A stretch of 64,000 nucleotides of DNA from Halomarina ordinaria (GTDB taxonomy: Archaea > Halobacteriota > Halobacteria > Halobacteriales > Haloarculaceae). A program made the position numbers and the translations under genes. Shown here piece after piece: positions 42,219 through 50,971 of the stretch. The notes under the pieces are model-generated. The model made no database searches. It was not told the DNA's origin and was given only the letters and a program-made list of their open reading frames with translations. Every line of letters begins with the position of its first letter. The first letter of the stretch is position 1. The stretch lies in assembly GCF_030553305.1 (NCBI RefSeq), contig NZ_JARRAH010000001.1:930001-994000 (forward strand), written 5' to 3'.

Positions 42219-43427
42219 ATGGAGTATCACGACTCACCCGAGGCGCGGGAACTCAGGGACCGCGCGCGAGCGTTCATGGACGAGGTCGTCATCCCGACCG
42301 AGCGGGAGCACCAGCAGGAGGGGGACGTCCCCTCGTCGGTGGTGGCCGACCTGCGCGAGGAGGCCCGCGAGTACGAGGTGTTCTGCCCACAGATAGACGA
42401 GGAGTGGGGCGGCATGGGCGTCGCCTTCCGCGACGTCCTCCCCCTGTTCGAGGAGGCGGGACGCTCCGTCCTCGGCGCGCCCGCGATGCGCGTCGACGCG
42501 CCCGACGAGGGGAACATGCACACCATCGAACTGGTGGGGACCGAGGAGCAGAAAGAGGAGTACCTGCGGCCGCTGGTCGCCGGCGACATCAACTCCGCGT
42601 TCTCGATGACCGAACCCAAGCAGGGGGCGGGGTCGGACCCGAAGATGATGCAGACGAAAGCGGAGAAGGACGGCGACGAGTGGGTCCTCGACGGCCACAA
42701 GTGGTGGACCACGCAGGGCAGCGAGGCGGACGTGTTCATCGTGATGGCCCGCACCGACATGGACGCCCACCCCTACGCCGGGACGTCGCTGTTCCTCGTG
42801 CCCGCCGACGCCGACGGCGTGACCATCGTCCGCGACATCCCCCACCTCAGCCAAGGGCTCATCCACAGCAGCCACGCCGAAATCGAGTACGACGGCGTCC
42901 GCATCCCCGAGGAGAACCTCCTCGGTACGCTGAACGAGGGGTTCACCCACGCCCAGCAGCGCCTCGGCCCCGCCCGTCTCACCCACTGCATGCGCTTCAC
43001 CGGGATGGCGACGCGCGCGCTCGACATCGCGAAGGCGTACATGGCCGACCGCGAGGCGTTCGGGTCGACGCTCGACGAGAAGCAGGCCCAGCGCTTCGAG
43101 GTGGCCGACTTCGAGACCGAACTCCACGCCTCGCGCACGATGGTCCGCCACGCGGCCCGCGAGATAACCGAGGGCGGGGAAGCGCGCATCCCCGTCTCGA
43201 TGTGCAAGGTGTTCGCGGCCAAGACCGCCCAAGGGGCCATCGACTTCTCGCTACAGGCCTGCGGCGGCGCGGGCATCAGCCGCGACCTCCCCATCTCGGA
43301 CTTTTACCAGGCCGTCCGCGCCTTCCGTATCGTCGACGGCGCCGACGAGGTCCACAAGCGCGTCATCGCCCGCGATGCCTTCGAGGAGGTCGACGAGGGC
43401 GAACTGGCGAACCTCCCCGAGTTCTGA
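42219..43427 (+). CDS. Acyl-CoA dehydrogenase (ACAD10/11-like)
   Basis: A 402-aa FAD enzyme. FSMTEPKQGAGSDPKMMQTK is the flavin/substrate loop, DGHKWWTTQGSEADVFIVMA follows, and the C-terminal helix bundle has CGGAGISRDLPISDFYQAVR and AFRIVDGADEVHKRVIARDA. The DG-DEVH ending is the pattern of the ACAD10/11 and LvaC-like branch rather than of short-chain ACADs. With the adjacent kinase it would convert 4-hydroxyacyl-CoA via a phosphorylated intermediate to an enoyl-CoA. ATG 42219 (MEYHDSPEAR) is preferred. Confidence 0.88.
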   Translation: MEYHDSPEARELRDRARAFMDEVVIPTEREHQQEGDVPSSVVADLREEAREYEVFCPQIDEEWGGMGVAFRDVLPLFEEAGRSVLGAPAMRVDAPDEGNMHTIELVGTEEQKEEYLRPLVAGDINSAFSMTEPKQGAGSDPKMMQTKAEKDGDEWVLDGHKWWTTQGSEADVFIVMARTDMDAHPYAGTSLFLVPADADGVTIVRDIPHLSQGLIHSSHAEIEYDGVRIPEENLLGTLNEGFTHAQQRLGPARLTHCMRFTGMATRALDIAKAYMADREAFGSTLDEKQAQRFEVADFETELHASRTMVRHAAREITEGGEARIPVSMCKVFAAKTAQGAIDFSLQACGGAGISRDLPISDFYQAVRAFRIVDGADEVHKRVIARDAFEEVDEGELANLPEF

Positions 43428-43542
43428 GTCCCTCCCCCTCCTCTCGCCGTCGCCGCCGCGAGCGACGCGTCCCTCCGGGTGACAGTGCGCGCCCGGACAC
43501 CGTGGCCCGCGGGCTTTTGCGCCTGCATCGACTGTCACTCAC

Positions 43543-44307
43543 ATGGACGAGGACGCGAGTATCGACGACCGGACGCTCCGGTTCGCGGCGGGTGCGCTCG
43601 CGGACGCCGGGTCGGCCGTGGCGATGACGGGTGCGGGCGTGAGCACGGCGTCGGGTATCCCCGACTTCCGCGGTCCGGACGGCGTCTGGGCGCGGTACGA
43701 CGCGGAAGACTTCCACATCAGCCGTTTCGAGGCCGACCCGGCGGGCTTCTGGGCCGACCGCCTCGACCTCGTCGACGACCTCCTCGGGGAGGGGCGCGAG
43801 CCGAACGCGGCCCACGAGGCGCTCGCCGCGCTGGAGCGCGAGGGCGTCCTCGAAGGGGTCGTCACGCAGAACGTCGACGGCCTCCACCAGGCCGCCGGGA
43901 GCGAGTCGGTCGTCGAACTCCACGGCAACGGCGAGCACGTCGTCTGCGTCGACTGCGGCGCTCGCGACGCCCTCGACGCCGTCCGCGACGGCGACCTCCC
44001 GCCGCGCTGTCCGGCGTGCGACGGCCTCTACAAGCCCGACGTCGTCCTCTTCGGGGAGCAACTGCCCGAGTACGCCTGGTACCGCGCCCACGCGATGGCG
44101 CAGAACGCCGGGGCGTTCCTCGTCGCCGGGTCGTCGCTCTCGGTCGAACCGGCCGCCAGCCTCCCCCGCGAGGCCGCCGCGAGAGGGACGACGCTCCTCC
44201 TCGTCAACCACGAACGCACCGCGCTGTCGGGGCGCGCCGAGTACGACTTCCGAGCGGACGTCACCGAGGCGCTCCCGGCGCTGGTCGACGCCGTCCGGGA
44301 CTACTAG
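43543..44307 (+). CDS. Sir2 family NAD-dependent protein deacylase
   Basis: A 254-aa sirtuin. NAD-binding TGAGVSTASGIPDFRGPDGV begins at residue 29, TQNVDGLHQAAGS at 108, and the catalytic His127 is in VELHGNG. A zinc ribbon has Cys135, 138, 156 and 159. SSLSVEPAASLPREAAARG completes the Rossmann fold. It likely removes acyl groups from lysines, for example on acyl-CoA-metabolising enzymes; acyl-CoA synthetases are classical sirtuin targets and several are encoded nearby. Start ATG 43543. Confidence 0.92.
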   Translation: MDEDASIDDRTLRFAAGALADAGSAVAMTGAGVSTASGIPDFRGPDGVWARYDAEDFHISRFEADPAGFWADRLDLVDDLLGEGREPNAAHEALAALEREGVLEGVVTQNVDGLHQAAGSESVVELHGNGEHVVCVDCGARDALDAVRDGDLPPRCPACDGLYKPDVVLFGEQLPEYAWYRAHAMAQNAGAFLVAGSSLSVEPAASLPREAAARGTTLLLVNHERTALSGRAEYDFRADVTEALPALVDAVRDY

Positions 44308-44341
44308 CTATTTACACACCCCGTCCGTGGGTGGTGCTGCC

Positions 44342-44743
44342 ATGGGCTATCGAATCGTCCACACCGACGACGTACCGGTCACCGACCTCTCCGACATCGA
44401 GGAGATACCGCCGGACCTCGACATCCGTGCGGTCGACGAGGCGCTAGAGGCGGAGAACCTGAAGGTGAAACTCTGGTACTTCGACCCCGGTGAGGAGATA
44501 CAGTACCACGCCCACGCCGAGCAGGAGGAACTGTACTACATCGTGCAGGGGACGTTCTCGCTCAAGGTGGGAGAGTCAGGAGAGGAGGAGTTCGTCGAGG
44601 CGGGGCCGGGGACGTTCTACGTCGCCGGCCCGATGACCGGCCACGGTCACCGGAACGTCGGCGAGGAGGAAGGGGTCATCCTCGCGCTCGGGGCGCCGGC
44701 CGTCGACGACCCGGGCCTCGACCCCCACAGCCTCGACGAGTAG
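44342..44743 (+). CDS. Cupin domain protein
   Basis: A 133-aa single-domain cupin. Motif 1 is EEIQYHAHAEQEELYYIVQG (His-x-His and Glu metal ligands) and motif 2 is GPGTFYVAGPMTGHGHRNVG (His). It probably binds a metal, with an unknown small substrate. The start MGYRIVHTDD at 44342 is preferred to one five codons upstream. It follows the sirtuin gene by 34 bp on the same strand and may be cotranscribed. Confidence 0.85.
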   Translation: MGYRIVHTDDVPVTDLSDIEEIPPDLDIRAVDEALEAENLKVKLWYFDPGEEIQYHAHAEQEELYYIVQGTFSLKVGESGEEEFVEAGPGTFYVAGPMTGHGHRNVGEEEGVILALGAPAVDDPGLDPHSLDE

Positions 44744-44752
44744 GCCGGACAG

Positions 44753-44911
44753 TCAGTTCCCGCGCGAGGACCGCGCCTGTCGGATCTCCGCCCCGTCTCT
44801 CAGTTTGTCTTCGCACCGAGGGCACACCCGGACCGACTCCATCCCCTGGGGGGCGAACACTCGCACGTACGCTTCAGTCACAAACGAATCGCAGTTTTGG
44901 CAACTAGGCAT
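44753..44911 (-). CDS. 52-aa zinc-finger microprotein
   Basis: ATG 44909-44911 gives MPSCQNCDSFVTEAYVRVFA, then VRVCPRCEDKLRDGAEIRQA and stop. The two CxxC pairs (Cys4/7 and Cys30/33) define a one-zinc ribbon, in the style of haloarchaeal DUF7563 microproteins. A palindromic TATA (ACATATATATGT, 44938-44949) lies 27-38 nt upstream, so the mRNA would be leaderless. It ends 10 bp from the convergent cupin stop. Function unknown. Confidence 0.75.
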   Translation of the reverse strand: MPSCQNCDSFVTEAYVRVFAPQGMESVRVCPRCEDKLRDGAEIRQARSSRGN

Positions 44912-44937
44912 CCTCGGCTACGTCGTTTCTCACAGGG

Positions 44938-44949
44938 ACATATATATGT
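44938..44949 (-). promoter_or_regulatory. Palindromic TATA box of the zinc-finger microprotein
   Basis: ACATATATATGT is a perfect 12-bp palindrome at the right distance from the 44911 start. It also lies just downstream of the glutaredoxin-like stop at 44992. Confidence 0.6.
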
Positions 44950-44991
44950 GTGTCACTCGGACTGAAATAACACGGCCTCGGACCCCGACGC

Positions 44992-45237
44992 TCAGTTCTC
45001 GCCGGAGGAGCGCTGGAGGTAGTCGACGATGTTCGCGCTCTCGGACATGGTGATGCCCCGCTCGTCGTCGACGAGGACGGGGACCGCGCGCTGGCCGGAG
45101 ACGCGCTTGACCTCGTCGCGCTTCGAGTGGAGCCCTTCGACCCAGACGCTCTCGAAGTCGAGGTCCATCTCCTCCAGTTCGTCGACGACCAGTTCGCAGT
45201 ACGGACAGCCCTCGAGTCGGTAGAGCGTGCGTGTCAT
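44992..45237 (-). CDS. Glutaredoxin-like protein
   Basis: An 81-aa thioredoxin-fold protein. LYRLEGCPYCELVVDELEEM carries the CPYC redox motif, and SGQRAVPVLVDDERGITMSE the cis-Pro loop. This resembles the glutaredoxin-like N-terminal domain of glutathione transferases. Haloarchaea use gamma-glutamylcysteine rather than glutathione, so its partner is uncertain. ATG 45237 (MTRTLYRLEG). It is divergent from the redoxin gene, with 75 bp between. Confidence 0.85.
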   Translation of the reverse strand: MTRTLYRLEGCPYCELVVDELEEMDLDFESVWVEGLHSKRDEVKRVSGQRAVPVLVDDERGITMSESANIVDYLQRSSGEN

Positions 45238-45312
45238 ACGCCCGGTGACGGCCGCCGGGGGCAAAAGCGCTCCGGGGCGTGGAGTTTTCCTCCCCGGGGA
45301 CGAGTGGTGACC

Positions 45313-45783
45313 ATGCCACCGACCGTTGGCGAGCGCGCCCCCGACTTCGAGTCGCTGCTCTGTACCGGCGAGACGTTCCGCTCGACGCGCCTCGACGAGG
45401 CGCTCGACGGCGGGTGCGTCCTCGTGTTCTCGGCGTTCTCCTTCTCCGCCATCGCGGAGAACTGGTGGAAGCGCTACGAGCGCGCCGGCTGGGCCGACTT
45501 CGACGTGCCCGTCCTCGGCGTCACCCGCGACGGCCCCTACGCACAGAACGCCTTCCTCCGGTATCTGGAGAGTCCGTTTCGTCTGTTCTCGGACGTCGAC
45601 GGACGGGTCGGGGAGGCGTACGACCTCCTCGTCGAACGCGAGGGGATGGCGAACACGACGACGTCGTGGCGCGCCGTCTTCGTCCTCGACGCCGACCGCA
45701 CCGTGACCTACGCGTGGGTCGCCGACGACTGGATCTCACCCGTCCCGCGCGAGGAGGTGGAGGAGGCGGTCGCTCAACTGTAA
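45313..45783 (+). CDS. Redoxin/AhpC-TSA-like protein lacking the peroxidatic cysteine
   Basis: A 156-aa thioredoxin-fold protein. VGERAPDFESLLCTGETFRS is the canonical peroxiredoxin start, but where the Pxx(T/S)xxC motif should be, it reads FSAFSFSAIAENWWKRYERA without Cys. LGVTRDGPYAQNAFLRYLES, FRLFSDVDGRVGEAYDLL and AVFVLDADRTVTYAWVADDW keep the fold. Only Cys17 and Cys35 are present, neither at the usual site. So it may not be a thiol peroxidase. ATG 45313. Confidence 0.8.
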   Translation: MPPTVGERAPDFESLLCTGETFRSTRLDEALDGGCVLVFSAFSFSAIAENWWKRYERAGWADFDVPVLGVTRDGPYAQNAFLRYLESPFRLFSDVDGRVGEAYDLLVEREGMANTTTSWRAVFVLDADRTVTYAWVADDWISPVPREEVEEAVAQL

Positions 45784-47007
45784 CTACAGCACGCCCATCT
45801 GCTTGGCGATGGTGTTGAGCTGAATCTCGTCGGTCCCCTCGACGACCCGGAGGATGCGCGCGTAGTGGAGCACGTCCATGAACGGGTTGTCCTCCGAGAG
45901 GCCGCTCGCGCCGTGGACCTGGACCGTGGCGTCGGCCACCTCCCAGAGCGCCTGCGTCGAGAGCCACTTGAAGATGGAGGAGTCTTCTACCGTCTGCTGC
46001 CCGTCGTCCATCTTCCAGGCGAGTTTGTGCCCCGCCGCGTCGGCGGCGTAGACCTTCGCGCGCCCCGCCGCGAGTTCGTGCGAGACGCCCTGGAACGTCC
46101 CGATGGGCTCGCCGAACGCCTCGCGCTCGCGGGCGTACTCGGCCCCGCGGTCGAGGAGGAACTCGGCGTTGCCGACCGCCTCCGCGCCGAGTTCCATCCG
46201 CCCGAGCGAGAGGAACGCCATCGCGTCGTAGAACGCCTCGTCGACCCCGCCGAGTACCCGGTCGTCGGGGACGCGGACGTCGTCGAGGTGGACTTCGGCC
46301 TGCGTCCCGACCGACCCCACCGCGTTGTTGAAGCTCCCGACCTCGTACTCGTCGGCCTCGACGACGAAGCAGGTGATGCCGCCGTAGCGCCCCGCCTCCT
46401 CCTGTGGGGTCGTCCGGGCGAACACCTGCAGGAAGTCGGCGTCGGGGGCGTTCGTTATCCACTGCTTCGTCCCGTTGATGACCCACTCGTCGCCGTCGCG
46501 CTCGGCGCGCGTCGCCATGTTGGGCGAGTCCGACCCCGCGCCCGGTTCGGTCTGGGCGAACCCGGTCGACGTCTCGGCGCGCACCGTCGGCAGGAGGTAC
46601 GCCTCTCGCTGCGCCTCGTCGGCCCCCAGCAGGAGCGGTTTCGGTCCCTCCGGGCCGGCGAGGACGTGCCGCGAGAGCCCCGGTCCGTGGCTCGCGACGT
46701 GCTTCTTCGCGCGGTACCACGTCACGTTCGAGACGCCCTCGCCGCCGACCTCCTCGGGCAGGTTCATGGCGTAGAAGCCCGCCTCGGCGCTCTTCTTCCG
46801 TATCGTCTCGATGGCCTCGCGCACCTCGGGGACGACCCGGCCGTCGGCCTCGTGGCGGCGGCGTGGGTTCGACCACGTCTCGCCCAGTTCCTCCTCGAGT
46901 GGGTCGACCTCCCGCTCGACGAAGTCGTCGAGGCTCTGTTCGATGAGCCGCCACTCCTCGGTGGTCTCGAAGCTCACGCCGGAGGAGGACGCGTCCTGTG
47001 TTGCCAT
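45784..47007 (-). CDS. Acyl-CoA dehydrogenase
   Basis: A 407-aa FAD-dependent dehydrogenase. FAQTEPGAGSDSPNMATRAE and GDEWVINGTKQWITNAPDAD form the flavin region, LGRMELGAEAVGNAEFLLDR and VQVHGASGLSEDNPFMDVLH the C-terminal bundle, and ARILRVVEGTDEIQLNTIAK the end. An extra N-terminal 30 residues (SNPRRRHEADGRVV) is typical of the long-chain branch. It is followed, in reverse order, by an acyl-CoA ligase gene on the same strand, an obvious partner. ATG 47007. Confidence 0.9.
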   Translation of the reverse strand: MATQDASSSGVSFETTEEWRLIEQSLDDFVEREVDPLEEELGETWSNPRRRHEADGRVVPEVREAIETIRKKSAEAGFYAMNLPEEVGGEGVSNVTWYRAKKHVASHGPGLSRHVLAGPEGPKPLLLGADEAQREAYLLPTVRAETSTGFAQTEPGAGSDSPNMATRAERDGDEWVINGTKQWITNAPDADFLQVFARTTPQEEAGRYGGITCFVVEADEYEVGSFNNAVGSVGTQAEVHLDDVRVPDDRVLGGVDEAFYDAMAFLSLGRMELGAEAVGNAEFLLDRGAEYAREREAFGEPIGTFQGVSHELAAGRAKVYAADAAGHKLAWKMDDGQQTVEDSSIFKWLSTQALWEVADATVQVHGASGLSEDNPFMDVLHYARILRVVEGTDEIQLNTIAKQMGVL

Positions 47008-47046
47008 ACGACGACCTGCGGGCGGAGCGACTTAATCCTGTGTGAG

Positions 47047-48672
47047 CTACACGTCCCCCTCCTCCAGGACGACGTCGCCGTAGCGCTCGCGCAGGGTGCG
47101 CTTGTCGAACTTCCCGGTCGAGGTGCGGGGAATCTCGTCGACGAACTCGACGACGTCGGGGAGCCACCACGACGGGAAGCGGTCGGCGAGGTGGTCGCGG
47201 AGGGCCGCCTCGGAGGCGTCGTGCCCCTCCCGGAGGACGACGCAGGCGAGCGGGCGCTCCTGCCACTTCTCGTGGTCGACGGCGACGACGGTGGCCTCGG
47301 CGACGGCCTCGTGGGCCATCAGTTCGTTCTCCAGTTCGACGCTCGATATCCACTCGCCGCCCGACTTGATGACGTCCTTCGTGCGGTCCTTGACGTCGAC
47401 GTAGCCCATCTCGTCCATCGTGGCGATGTCGCCGGTCCGCAGGAAGCCGTCCTCGGTGAACCCCGAGCGGGTGGCCTCGGGACGGTTGTGGTACTCGCCG
47501 ACGACCCACGGCCCGCGGACCTGTAATTCGCCCATCGACTCCCCGTCGCGGGGGACGTCCTCGTCCTCGCCCTCGGCCCGGATACGGACCTCGACGCCGG
47601 GGACGGGCAGCCCCGCCATCGCACGGTAGCGGTACTGCTCCTCTTTCGGCCGGTCGCGCAGTTCCGTTCGCAGGGTGCTGAGCGTCCCGAGCGGGGTGGT
47701 CTCGGTCATCCCCCACCCCTGGATGATGGGGGCGTCGTAGCGCTCGTCGTACTTCCGGATGAGCGACTCGGGCGGGGCGCTCCCCCCGACGGTGAGGCGG
47801 TCGATGTTCGAGATGTCGACCTCGGGGTGCTCGTCGAGGTAGTCCGCCATCTCCAGCCAGATGGTGGGGACGGCTGCCGAGAGGGTGACCGCCTCCTCGT
47901 CGATGAGTTCGGCGACCGACCCCGGGTCGGTGTGGACGCCGGGGAGGACCTGCTTCGCGCCGACGAGCGTGGCCGCGTAGGGGAGGCCCCAGCCGTTGGC
48001 GTGGAACATCGGGACGACCGGGAGGACGACGTCGGACTCGCTGACGCCGTTGGCGTCGACGTGTCCGCACATGAGGCTGTGGAGGTAGACCCCCCGGTGG
48101 GTGTAGGCGACCCCCTTCGGCTTGCCCGTCGTCCCCGAGGTGTAGCACATGCCGCACTCCGCGTCCTCGTCGAGGTCGGGCCAGTCGTACTCGGTGGGGC
48201 GCCCCTCGATGAGGTCCTCGTAGGCGACGGCGTCGAGCGACGTCTCGGGCACCTCGTCGGCGAGGACGACGAACCGCTCGACCGTCTCGAAGGCGTCGGC
48301 GTTCGCCTCCACCTTCTCGATGAAGGCGGGGTCGACGAACAGCACCTCGTCCTCGGCGTCGTTGACGATGTACTGGAAGTGGGCGTCGGGCAGGCGCATG
48401 TTGCACATGTGTATCGACCGGCCCGAACACGGCGGCGCGAAGTACAGTTCGAGGTGGCGGAAGTGGTTCACCGCCACCGTCGCCACCCGACCCCCCTCGG
48501 AGACGCCGAGGTCGTCGAGCGCGTGGGCGAGCTGGCAGGTGCGGGCGTAGGCGTCCGCGTACGTGTAGCGGTGGACGCTCCCGTCGGGGCGCTTCGTGAC
48601 TATCTCGCGGTCGGAAAAGAGGTCGACCGCACGGTCGAGGATACCCGTGAGCGTGAGCTGGACGTCCATCAT
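47047..48672 (-). CDS. Long-chain acyl-CoA ligase (AMP-forming)
   Basis: A 541-aa adenylate-forming enzyme. CYTSGTTGKPKGVAYTHRGV is the AMP-binding core, IIQGWGMTETTPLGTLS the adenine motif, and FLRTGDIATMDEMGYVDVKD with RTKDVIKSGGEWISSVELEN the hinge and A8 loop. RTSTGKFDKRTLRERYG provides the catalytic lysine. It activates a carboxylic acid with CoA for the adjacent dehydrogenase. ATG 48672 is preferred (TATA ACTATAC upstream). Confidence 0.9.
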   Translation of the reverse strand: MMDVQLTLTGILDRAVDLFSDREIVTKRPDGSVHRYTYADAYARTCQLAHALDDLGVSEGGRVATVAVNHFRHLELYFAPPCSGRSIHMCNMRLPDAHFQYIVNDAEDEVLFVDPAFIEKVEANADAFETVERFVVLADEVPETSLDAVAYEDLIEGRPTEYDWPDLDEDAECGMCYTSGTTGKPKGVAYTHRGVYLHSLMCGHVDANGVSESDVVLPVVPMFHANGWGLPYAATLVGAKQVLPGVHTDPGSVAELIDEEAVTLSAAVPTIWLEMADYLDEHPEVDISNIDRLTVGGSAPPESLIRKYDERYDAPIIQGWGMTETTPLGTLSTLRTELRDRPKEEQYRYRAMAGLPVPGVEVRIRAEGEDEDVPRDGESMGELQVRGPWVVGEYHNRPEATRSGFTEDGFLRTGDIATMDEMGYVDVKDRTKDVIKSGGEWISSVELENELMAHEAVAEATVVAVDHEKWQERPLACVVLREGHDASEAALRDHLADRFPSWWLPDVVEFVDEIPRTSTGKFDKRTLRERYGDVVLEEGDV

Positions 48673-48796
48673 GGCGTGGGTTGTGATTGCACACCAACAG
48701 TATAGTCGTTCCCCCCGGTCCCGAGCGTCGCCCGTCACCCCCCTCATCCCTCGCCCCCTGCCCGAACGTTAAGTCACAGGGGGCAGTCGCCGTCGT

Positions 48797-49954
48797 ATGG
48801 ACCTCCGTGGTATCCGCGTCCTCGACCTGACCCGACTGCTCCCCGGCCCGTACGCGACCCAGCTGTTCGCCGACCTGGGCGCCGACGTGGTGAAAGTCGA
48901 GGACGCGGGGACGGGCGACTACGCGCGACACATGCCACCACGGACCGACGAGGGGGTCGGTGCCGTCTTCGACGCCGTCAACAGGGGCAAGCGGAGCGTC
49001 GGTCTCGACCTCAAGAGCGAGGGGGGCCGCGAGGCGCTCGCCGCGCTGGTCGAGGAGGCCGACGTGGTCTTCGAGCAGTTCCGCCCGGGCGTCGCCGAGC
49101 GCCTCGGCGCGGACTACGAGACCGTGCGCGAGCACAACCCCGAGGTCGTCTACTGTTCGCTCACCGGCTACGGGCAGACGGGGCCGGAGGCCCAGCGCGC
49201 CGGCCACGACCTCAACTACGTCGGGCGGGCGGGCCTCCTCGACATGACCCGCCCGGAGACGCACGCCCCGCCGGTGATGCCCGGCTATCAGGTCGCGGAC
49301 CTCGCGGGCGGCCTGTTCGCCGCCTTCGCCATCGCGAGCGCGCTTCTCGCGCGCGAGCACACCGGCGAGGGGACGTACGTCGACGTGGGGATGACCGACG
49401 TGGTGCTGTCGTTCTCGCAGGCGCTCGCACCGCAGGCACTGGCGGGCGACGACCCCCGTCCCCGGGAGACGCCGTTGACCGGCGCGTACCCGTGGTACGA
49501 CGTCTACGAGGCGAAGGACGGGAACTACGTCACCTTCGCCGCGCTCGAACCGCCGTTCTGGGCGGCGTTCTGCGAGGCGGTCGAACGCGAGGACCTCCGC
49601 TCGCTCCACGGCACCGAGGACGAGGCGGAACTGGCGGCGCTGCGCGAGGCGCTCGCGGACACCTTCCTGACGCGGACGCGCGAGGAGTGGGTCGAGGCGT
49701 TCCGCGACGTCGACGGCACCGTCGACGGCGTCTACACCCCCGGCGAGGCCGTCGAGCACCCGCAGTTCGTCGAGCGCGGGATGGTCGAGCGCGGCGACGG
49801 GTCGCCCCGACTGGGCTTCCCCGCCGTCGTCGACCGCCCCGGGAGCGGGGAGTGGGTGCCGGGCCACGGCGAACACACCGACGAGGTGCTGTCCGAGGCC
49901 GGCCTCTCGGCGGAGCGACTCGCGGCCCTGCGCGATGCTGGCGCGATTCGCTGA
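48797..49954 (+). CDS. CaiB/BaiF family CoA-transferase or alpha-methylacyl-CoA racemase
   Basis: A 385-aa class III CoA-transferase fold. LRGIRVLDLTRLLPGPYATQ and FADLGADVVKVEDAGTGDYA open the Rossmann domain; GYGQTGPEAQRAGHDLNYVG holds the family's catalytic Asp context (HDLNY), which is close to the alpha-methylacyl-CoA racemase pattern. Racemase and transferase cannot be separated from sequence alone. It is followed 36 bp downstream by an LLM oxidoreductase gene on the same strand. Start ATG 48797. Confidence 0.85.
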   Translation: MDLRGIRVLDLTRLLPGPYATQLFADLGADVVKVEDAGTGDYARHMPPRTDEGVGAVFDAVNRGKRSVGLDLKSEGGREALAALVEEADVVFEQFRPGVAERLGADYETVREHNPEVVYCSLTGYGQTGPEAQRAGHDLNYVGRAGLLDMTRPETHAPPVMPGYQVADLAGGLFAAFAIASALLAREHTGEGTYVDVGMTDVVLSFSQALAPQALAGDDPRPRETPLTGAYPWYDVYEAKDGNYVTFAALEPPFWAAFCEAVEREDLRSLHGTEDEAELAALREALADTFLTRTREEWVEAFRDVDGTVDGVYTPGEAVEHPQFVERGMVERGDGSPRLGFPAVVDRPGSGEWVPGHGEHTDEVLSEAGLSAERLAALRDAGAIR

Positions 49955-49990
49955 GCGGGATTTATACCGTAGGCCGCGGTGGGTGGGCGC

Positions 49991-50971
49991 ATGCAACACG
50001 GCATCCTCGTCCCGCCGTTCGTCGACGACCCGACCGGGTTCGCGGTCCGCGCGGAGGAACTGGGCTACGAGTCGGCGTGGGTGGCCGAACTCTGGCACGA
50101 GAGCTCCGTCGTCAGGCTGGCCGACGTGGCCGCCCGCACCGACCGCATCGAACTGGGGACGGCCATCCTCAACGTCTACTCGCGCACCCCGGCGGTGCTC
50201 GCCATGACGGCGGCGACGCTCGACCGCGTCTCCGACGGCCGGTTCACCCTCGGTGTCGGCACGAGCACGCAGAAGGCCGTCGAGGACCTCCACGGCCAGA
50301 CGTGGGAGGACCCGAACCCCATCCGCCACGCCCACGAGTGCATCGAACTCACGAAGGAGTTCCTCACCGGCGAGGGGCGCGTCGAGTACGACGGCGAGAC
50401 GTTCCACGCCGCCGACTTCCCCGCCCTCGGCGTGGACGTCCCCGTCTACCACGCGGCGCTCGGCGAGGCGAACCGCCGGGTCGTCGCCCGCCTCTGCGAC
50501 GGCTGGATCCCCCACAACGTCCCCTTCCGCGACCTCTCCGACGCCTTCGACTACATCGCCGACCACGCCGAGGAGGCGGGGCGGGACCCCGACGACATCA
50601 CCGTCGCGCCGTACCTGCCGGCGTGCGTCAGCGACGACGAGGCGGAGGCGAAGCGGATGGTCAGGAAACACCTCGCGTACTACGTCGGCAACGGGAAGGG
50701 GTACGAACGGGCCGTCGCCGAACGGTTCCCCGAGGGGGGGGAGCGGGTCGCCTCCCACTGGCGGTCGGGCGACCGGGAGGCGGCCGCCGACGCGGTCACC
50801 GACGAGATGGTGCGCGCACTCGGCGTCGCCGGGACGCCCGAGACGGCGCGGGAACAGTTGCGCGAGGTGGTGGCCCTCGACGCCGTCGACCGGCCGATGG
50901 TCACCGTCCCGAACAGTGCCGGCCACCTCGCCGAGCGCACGCTGGAGGAACTCGCCCCCGACCGGCTATAG
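49991..50971 (+). CDS. LLM-class (luciferase-like, probably F420-dependent) oxidoreductase
   Basis: A 326-aa TIM-barrel protein. MQHGILVPPFVDDPTGFAVR, LGYESAWVAELWHESSVVRL, IELGTAILNVYSRTPAVLAM and RFTLGVGTSTQKAVEDLHG match F420-dependent enzymes of the mer/5,10-methylene-reductase-like group. Later GDREAAADAVTDEMVRALGV and VAGTPETAREQLREVV close the barrel. Substrate unknown. The start MQHGILVP follows TTTATACC by 27 nt. It overlaps the convergent oxidase gene by 6 bp. Confidence 0.87.
   Translation: MQHGILVPPFVDDPTGFAVRAEELGYESAWVAELWHESSVVRLADVAARTDRIELGTAILNVYSRTPAVLAMTAATLDRVSDGRFTLGVGTSTQKAVEDLHGQTWEDPNPIRHAHECIELTKEFLTGEGRVEYDGETFHAADFPALGVDVPVYHAALGEANRRVVARLCDGWIPHNVPFRDLSDAFDYIADHAEEAGRDPDDITVAPYLPACVSDDEAEAKRMVRKHLAYYVGNGKGYERAVAERFPEGGERVASHWRSGDREAAADAVTDEMVRALGVAGTPETAREQLREVVALDAVDRPMVTVPNSAGHLAERTLEELAPDRL

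Noticed and set aside
42205-42220. GGTTCGAAC resembling a tRNA T-loop
   Set aside because: It lies directly in front of the acyl-CoA dehydrogenase start and no other tRNA parts are present.
45521-50926. A very long minus-strand open frame of about 1800 codons
   Set aside because: It is antisense to, or out of frame with, several well-recognised genes (redoxin, acyl-CoA dehydrogenase, ligase, CaiB, LLM) and translates to Arg/Pro/Gly-rich sequence; an effect of high GC.
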